From: Candidatus Heimdallarchaeota archaeon LC_2 | GTDB lineage: Archaea; Asgardarchaeota; Heimdallarchaeia; Heimdallarchaeales; Kariarchaeaceae | Length of the DNA: 29,060 nucleotides | Assembly: GCA_001940725.1 (NCBI GenBank) | Contig: MDVR01000027.1 | Coordinates: 1-29,060, forward strand | Direction: 5' to 3' | In this document: positions 25,301 to 29,060 of the stretch, one piece after another | Position numbering within the stretch: the stretch's first letter is position 1 | How the letters are laid out: every line of letters begins with the position of its first letter | The notes under the pieces: model-generated | What the model was told of the DNA's origin: nothing | The model's input: only the letters and a program-made list of their open reading frames with translations | Database searches by the model: none | Made by a program: the position numbers and the translations under genes

Positions 25301-25342
25301 AAGAGAGCAGGTATAAGAGTACTCCACTGATCAAATCAGTAA

Positions 25343-25516
25343 ATGGATCAAGGATCCTTTGTGGAATCTAAATCTTTGGTTGCAGACATTGGATTTGAAG
25401 GAAATAGATTGGGTTACGTCAATTTCCTTCTCTTAAGTGCAATCTTATTTTTCAAGATCATTTTAAATGTGGAGCAGTTGAAAATTTCCAAGAAGAAAAT
25501 AGATGATATTTGTTGA
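25343..25516 (+). CDS. Small membrane protein, 57 residues
   Basis: ATG at 25343, TGA at 25514-25516. The start MDQGSFVESKSL is followed by GFEGNRLGYV, a hydrophobic stretch VNFLLLSAILFFKIIL and the basic tail KISKKKIDD. Similarity to the broken copy at 22088 is concentrated at the protein level, which suggests it was once, or still is, translated. It lies 42 bp after the sensor gene. Function unknown. Confidence 0.5.
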   Translation: MDQGSFVESKSLVADIGFEGNRLGYVNFLLLSAILFFKIILNVEQLKISKKKIDDIC

Positions 25517-25617
25517 ATATAGATCTGATAGAATTAGTTTGGTATTAATTCATCAACAATTTTCCAGTAATTATACTAATTTTCTAACTTTACTCAAAAA
25601 CGATTATGAGCTAAAAA

Positions 25618-26214
25618 ATGCAAGAATCATATACTATACCCAGGGGAGTACAGACAAATGTGTCAAGACAAAGAATAGTAGCTAAAGTTGTACTCTGTGG
25701 AGGTTGGCAAGTTGGGAAAACCGAACTCAGAAGGAGATATATGGGTGAAACTTTCATTCAAGATCATCTTAGTACATTAGGAGCTGATTATTCTGTAAAA
25801 AAAGTGAAACTTGACGAAGATACAATTATTGAATTACAAATTTGGGACCTTGCAAGTCAACCAGGTTTTGAATCACTCCGCCAGCGCTTCTTCAAAGGAA
25901 CTTCTGCAGCGATAATGGTTTTTGATCTTGAAAGACCAGAAACATTCAAAGAATTTGATTCTTGGTTTGAGCAGCTTTGGAGAGGTATGCAGGAGAAAGC
26001 GATGCCCATTGCAATTATCGGTAACAAATCACATCTTAATAACGATCAAATAACTGAAGAAGAAGTAATGAAATACATTGAAAAGTTAAAAACAGATAAT
26101 GACATTCATGATGCGAATATCTTCTACATTAAAACAAACGAAAAAACTGGCGAAAATATCAATCACTGTTTGCATAATCTCGCTACATCATTGTTTGAAC
26201 TATTGAAAGATTAA
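25618..26214 (+). CDS. Rab/Ras-like small GTPase with degenerate base-recognition motif
   Basis: 198 residues with an approximately 20-residue polar N-terminal extension. G1/P-loop GGWQVGKTE lies at about 28-36, the G2 threonine in STLGADY at about 52, G3 WDLASQPGF at about 77-85 (DLASQ instead of DTAGQ), G4 GNKSHL at about 135-140 (His where NKxD has Asp), and G5 near IKTNEKTG at about 170. There is no C-terminal cysteine, so it is not prenylated like eukaryotic Rabs. Overall spacing (IWDL...FFKGTSAAIMVFDL) is Rab-like. Asgard archaea carry many such GTPases. Loss of the G3 Gly and the G4 Asp predicts altered hydrolysis or weakened guanine specificity. No partner can be read from the neighbourhood, but surface-signalling genes lie on both sides. 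Confidence 0.88.
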   Translation: MQESYTIPRGVQTNVSRQRIVAKVVLCGGWQVGKTELRRRYMGETFIQDHLSTLGADYSVKKVKLDEDTIIELQIWDLASQPGFESLRQRFFKGTSAAIMVFDLERPETFKEFDSWFEQLWRGMQEKAMPIAIIGNKSHLNNDQITEEEVMKYIEKLKTDNDIHDANIFYIKTNEKTGENINHCLHNLATSLFELLKD

Positions 26215-26240
26215 ATTTAACGTGCATATTGTGGGTATAA

Positions 26241-26675
26241 TTACCTCAAAAGCAACACAAAGAGCCTTATTATTATCATCGCTGGTACAATTAATATTAT
26301 AAAAAAATAGATCCCAATAAAAATGAAGAAGATACTAAAAGGATCCTCCACAACTAACCATATCATCATCACAGCTGGTACACTATTGATTAGTAAAGCA
26401 GTTATACTACCACGGATCACATGTACTAATAAGTAAATAAAAAGAATATCCAATAATAATAAAATGAATACACCCAGTAAAGTGTTGCCACCCAATATGT
26501 TAGCCGCCAAGAAGCCAGACATAATTACAATGGAAATCACATCAACAGGCACTACTAATACATATAGCCACCAAAACATTCCGATGGGTGGTTTTCCTAA
26601 CTTCACTAATTGTTTAGCGATCTTATCATCATCACTTGAGTGAAGGTCGACAGCTAATGGTCCTCTTTTTTTCAT
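26241..26675 (-). CDS. Small multi-pass membrane protein, hypothetical
   Basis: I chose the ATG at 26675 (product MKKRGPLAVDLHSSDDD..., 144 residues) because a TATA box on the minus strand (TTTTTATATACTG, about 26696-26708) lies about 27 nt upstream, as for other genes here. The frame stays open to an ATG at 26789, which would add a 38-residue hydrophobic N-terminus. A cytoplasmic-looking acidic start is followed by at least four hydrophobic segments (WWLYVLVVPVDVISIVIM, LLGVFILLLLDILFIYLLV, ALLINSVPAVMMIWLV, FFIFIGIYFFIILIV). No family recognised. It converges with the GTPase gene, with 26 bp between the stops. Confidence 0.6.
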   Translation of the reverse strand: MKKRGPLAVDLHSSDDDKIAKQLVKLGKPPIGMFWWLYVLVVPVDVISIVIMSGFLAANILGGNTLLGVFILLLLDILFIYLLVHVIRGSITALLINSVPAVMMIWLVVEDPFSIFFIFIGIYFFIILIVPAMIIIRLFVLLLR

Positions 26676-26695
26676 ATTATAGATTATATCAGATT

Positions 26696-26708
26696 CAGTA
26701 TATAAAAA
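26696..26708 (-). promoter_or_regulatory. TATA box for the small membrane protein
   Basis: TTTTTATATACTG on the minus strand, about 27 nt before the ATG at 26675. This is the main reason for preferring the shorter start. Confidence 0.5.
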
Positions 26709-26789
26709 TGAGTTAAACTTTGGAAACCAAAGAGTTCCAATCTTCATCGATAATATGATGGCAATGAATATTACATTTCCAAACAACAT

Positions 26790-27212
26790 TGGACCCTCAA
26801 GTAATTATTTCTTCTTGAGCGCAGCGTAAGGAACCAACCTTAAATATGACAATATAGTTCCCGATCCGTTTTCTCTGAAACAATGTGTGCTGAAACTACG
26901 TTTGGAAAGATGAAAAATTGAAATAGTTGCACCCCCAGATGGAAGGTGTTCTGTCTAGATTGGTGGATCTATTTTAGCCTCCCTCAAGACCTTGTTAAAA
27001 TGTAGAACCAGGGGCAGCTGAGTAAAAATACTCCAGCTGTTCCCTAAAAGCAGTCAACAGATGTATTTAATCACAAAACGTTAATATTATTATCAATTTA
27101 GTTTACAAATCAATTAATGTCAATAATATGATATTGAATTTAATCAATTAATACAATTAAACAAATCATTTGAGAATAAAGTTATATCTCTAAACAATCA
27201 TAATTAGGTTTA
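26790..27212. other. Non-coding region with a strong hairpin
   Basis: No coding region supported. Positions about 26810-27060 are less AT-rich than their surroundings. A hairpin at 27010-27045 pairs CAGCTG-AGTA with TACT-CAGCTG (one bulged C, AAAA loop) and an outer AGGG with CCCT. A smaller TAGAT/ATCTA pair lies at about 26955-26970. A structured RNA or leader is possible. The right end is the AT-rich promoter of the gene at 27213. Confidence 0.45.
27178..27190 (+). promoter_or_regulatory. TATA box for the gene at 27213
   Basis: AAAGTTATATCTC, centred about 28 nt before the ATG. The segment between (CATAATTAGGTTTAATG) resembles the arm of island element copy 6 (CATAATTAGGTCTAAATG). Confidence 0.5.
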
Positions 27213-28928
27213 ATGGAAAAATCTATGCGTATTCTTATCGTTGTTATTGCGGTTTGGTTACTCAGCTTGTTGGTTTTCATATCCCCAATAACTACAGGGT
27301 CGCGTATAACAATGGAATCGGGATTTTGGTCAGTTTATTCGTCACCAAGTCAGGATAAACTGATAACTGTAAGTGAAAGACACGCTTTCATATTTAATTT
27401 GGATCTTGAAAAACAAGGAGAATTTAACGATCCTGAATATTCCTTGCCCGATGAAACTATCCGTGACAGCCCACCTACCTGGAGTAAAGATGAAAAATAT
27501 GTATTACTTCAAGATGAGCACTACGTGTATTTATTAAATTCCAATAATCTATCTATTAAACATAAATTGAGTAAATATAGTGATCTTGATGTGGTTGATA
27601 AAGGAAATCATTTTCCGCTTTTCTATATTGATAATCAATATAATCTGCATTATTTAAGAAACAATTCTTTAGTAGAATTTGATTTACAAACAGGTAATAT
27701 TGAGACTACTCTGGATTTGTCTTATAATAATATAACTTTCACATATGTTGAATTTCATAGGAATGGAGATTATGTAGCACTATTTCAAAGAGATTTTGAA
27801 ACTGGTGAAGTTAATCTTGTTGTTTTAAATTTAGTGTCAGAAGAATACTTCCCAGTTGAAGAATATATAATAGGTGAATTTAGCTTTGCACCTTCAAAAC
27901 CATATTTGGGTTTTATCACTACTAGTAGCTCACGGGTTGAGGCTTTAACTATATACAATATTGAAACAAACACTTATGGTGAGTCATTTCCCGTCGATTT
28001 TTCACTTTATGAGTATGATTTCACATGGTCCCAAGATTCTAATGAGATTTTAAGAATTGTCCAAAATGACGAATACGGAGGATATGAACGCGCATACACT
28101 GAAAATGTCATGATATTTAATGTATTAACTGGTAAGACAAATTTCAATTTCGAATATGCACGTGGATTAGTTTATGAAAGTTCACCAACTTCTTATGCGT
28201 GGTTATCAGAAGCAGATAAAGTCGCGATTATAGATTGGACCGGAATCGGACTACCAAGGCTCGTATTGCAAAATATTGATAAAAATAGCAATATGATTTA
28301 TACGATATCAGGTTATGCAATAATTTTATTTGGATTATTATCAACTATCTTACTTTTGGGACTTTACATAATTCGTAACCCTAAGACTTATGTTAATCTA
28401 AAGCTTGCATTATTTAATAAATCTGAATTTGAAATAGCGATAGATGAATATAGATCGCACGTAAAAATTGGATTTTCATTTTTAATTTTGTACTATATTT
28501 TTGCATCCTTTCTTAATTTTAGTACTAACGTGGTTGGAGAATATCCAGAGCAGGTTCCAATCACAACTTCAAATATTTTGTTCTATTCATTTTTATCTTA
28601 TGTTGATATTTTGATTGTTGGGGTCATAAACTTGTATCATTCCAATGTAAATGATTTGCGGAATACTAGTTCAAAGAGAATAAATAACGCATCTTTTATT
28701 TTCATGATCTTTATGATAATTGCTAGATATTTACAGGGATATTCTTTTGGAATAATTAATAACCAAATAATAGGGGCTAGCATTTTGACCATCCCGTTTT
28801 TAACAATATCATTTGTTTATTGGGCTGTTAATATAGATAGAACAATAGACAAACAAACTGCAAATTCATTCCTGCTAATTTTTATATTCATTATTTACTG
28901 CTTAAGCTTATTTGTAAATGTTACGTAA
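27213..28928 (+). CDS. Membrane protein with extracytoplasmic beta-propeller-like domain and C-terminal helices
   Basis: 571 residues. An N-terminal hydrophobic helix lies at about 6-24. Residues 30-360 are beta-rich with WD/TolB-like repeats: FWSVYSSPSQDKLITVS, PPTWSKDEKYVLLQ, FSFAPSKPYLGFITT and FTWSQDSNEILRI, each a W/F-S-x-D-x-x-x-L/I-hydrophobic unit. A helix at about 366-387 follows, then about five more hydrophobic segments to residue 570 (around 415-435, 450-470, 490-510, 520-540, 550-570). It is probably a surface sensor or transport-linked protein. The strong TATA box 28 nt upstream supports the start. No enzyme motif is seen. Confidence 0.72.
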   Translation: MEKSMRILIVVIAVWLLSLLVFISPITTGSRITMESGFWSVYSSPSQDKLITVSERHAFIFNLDLEKQGEFNDPEYSLPDETIRDSPPTWSKDEKYVLLQDEHYVYLLNSNNLSIKHKLSKYSDLDVVDKGNHFPLFYIDNQYNLHYLRNNSLVEFDLQTGNIETTLDLSYNNITFTYVEFHRNGDYVALFQRDFETGEVNLVVLNLVSEEYFPVEEYIIGEFSFAPSKPYLGFITTSSSRVEALTIYNIETNTYGESFPVDFSLYEYDFTWSQDSNEILRIVQNDEYGGYERAYTENVMIFNVLTGKTNFNFEYARGLVYESSPTSYAWLSEADKVAIIDWTGIGLPRLVLQNIDKNSNMIYTISGYAIILFGLLSTILLLGLYIIRNPKTYVNLKLALFNKSEFEIAIDEYRSHVKIGFSFLILYYIFASFLNFSTNVVGEYPEQVPITTSNILFYSFLSYVDILIVGVINLYHSNVNDLRNTSSKRINNASFIFMIFMIIARYLQGYSFGIINNQIIGASILTIPFLTISFVYWAVNIDRTIDKQTANSFLLIFIFIIYCLSLFVNVT

Positions 28929-29060
28929 AAACATTATCAAGATTGCTAAAGCAGCATTAAATGAAATTAATCTTTGATCTAACAATTTAAGTTACATACC
29001 TCACGACCTTCAGTAAAATGTGGGTTACAAAGAAAGAGTACAACGATTCTAAACCAATAG
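28929..29060. other. Non-coding end of the window
   Basis: No gene seen. TTAAGTTACATA at about 28987-28998, 3' of the plus-strand gene, is also found in the minus-strand reading of island element copies 1 and 4. Confidence 0.35.

Noticed and set aside
25503..25685. Plus-strand frame of 60 codons overlapping the start of the GTPase
   Set aside because: It is out of frame with the GTPase, overlaps its N-terminus and has no features of a real protein.

Overview
The window is about 29 kb of AT-rich DNA (roughly 30% G+C by eye) that looks like an Asgard archaeon (Heimdall-, Loki- or Thor-type). It encodes a Rab/Ras-like small GTPase. It also has surface proteins of the archaeal right-handed beta-helix type with a C-terminal zinc ribbon, and a beta-propeller fused through one membrane helix to a cytoplasmic winged helix. 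The initiator tRNA carries archaeal bulge-helix-bulge introns. Several genes have a TATA box about 24-28 nt before the first base of the start codon, which fits leaderless archaeal transcription. No gene pins the taxon exactly.

Layout. Positions 1-3754 hold a two-gene minus-strand operon of unknown function. The 3' third of its second gene is duplicated in tandem with a short inverted segment at the joint. At 3806-5051 lies an IS481-type insertion sequence whose transposase gene is packed with perfect stem-loops. From 5337 to 14160 runs an accessory island: six gene units separated by seven copies of a related intergenic element. One unit is a Septu-type defence operon (ptuA/ptuB); another encodes a probable PD-(D/E)XK nuclease. 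An initiator tRNA-Met gene with two non-canonical introns follows at 14330-14466.

From 14852 to 21881 there is a leucine-rich-like protein and a 2,077-residue membrane-anchored protein. Two stretches of that giant gene have a sharply different base composition, and it carries a 13-nt motif repeated in two reading frames. From 22088 to 25516 two surface/sensor genes share a duplicated promoter module and are accompanied by two related small membrane ORFs. The window ends with the GTPase, a small multi-pass membrane protein, and a membrane protein with an extracytoplasmic beta-propeller-like domain.

How the genes may work together: the Septu pair and the nuclease candidate point to an anti-invader role for the island beside the tRNA gene. 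The right side (22-29 kb) looks like cell-surface sensing and signalling. The propeller-TM-winged helix protein could convert an outside signal directly into transcription, and the palindromic site shared by its own promoter and the neighbouring secreted-protein promoter is an obvious candidate target. These functional links are inference.
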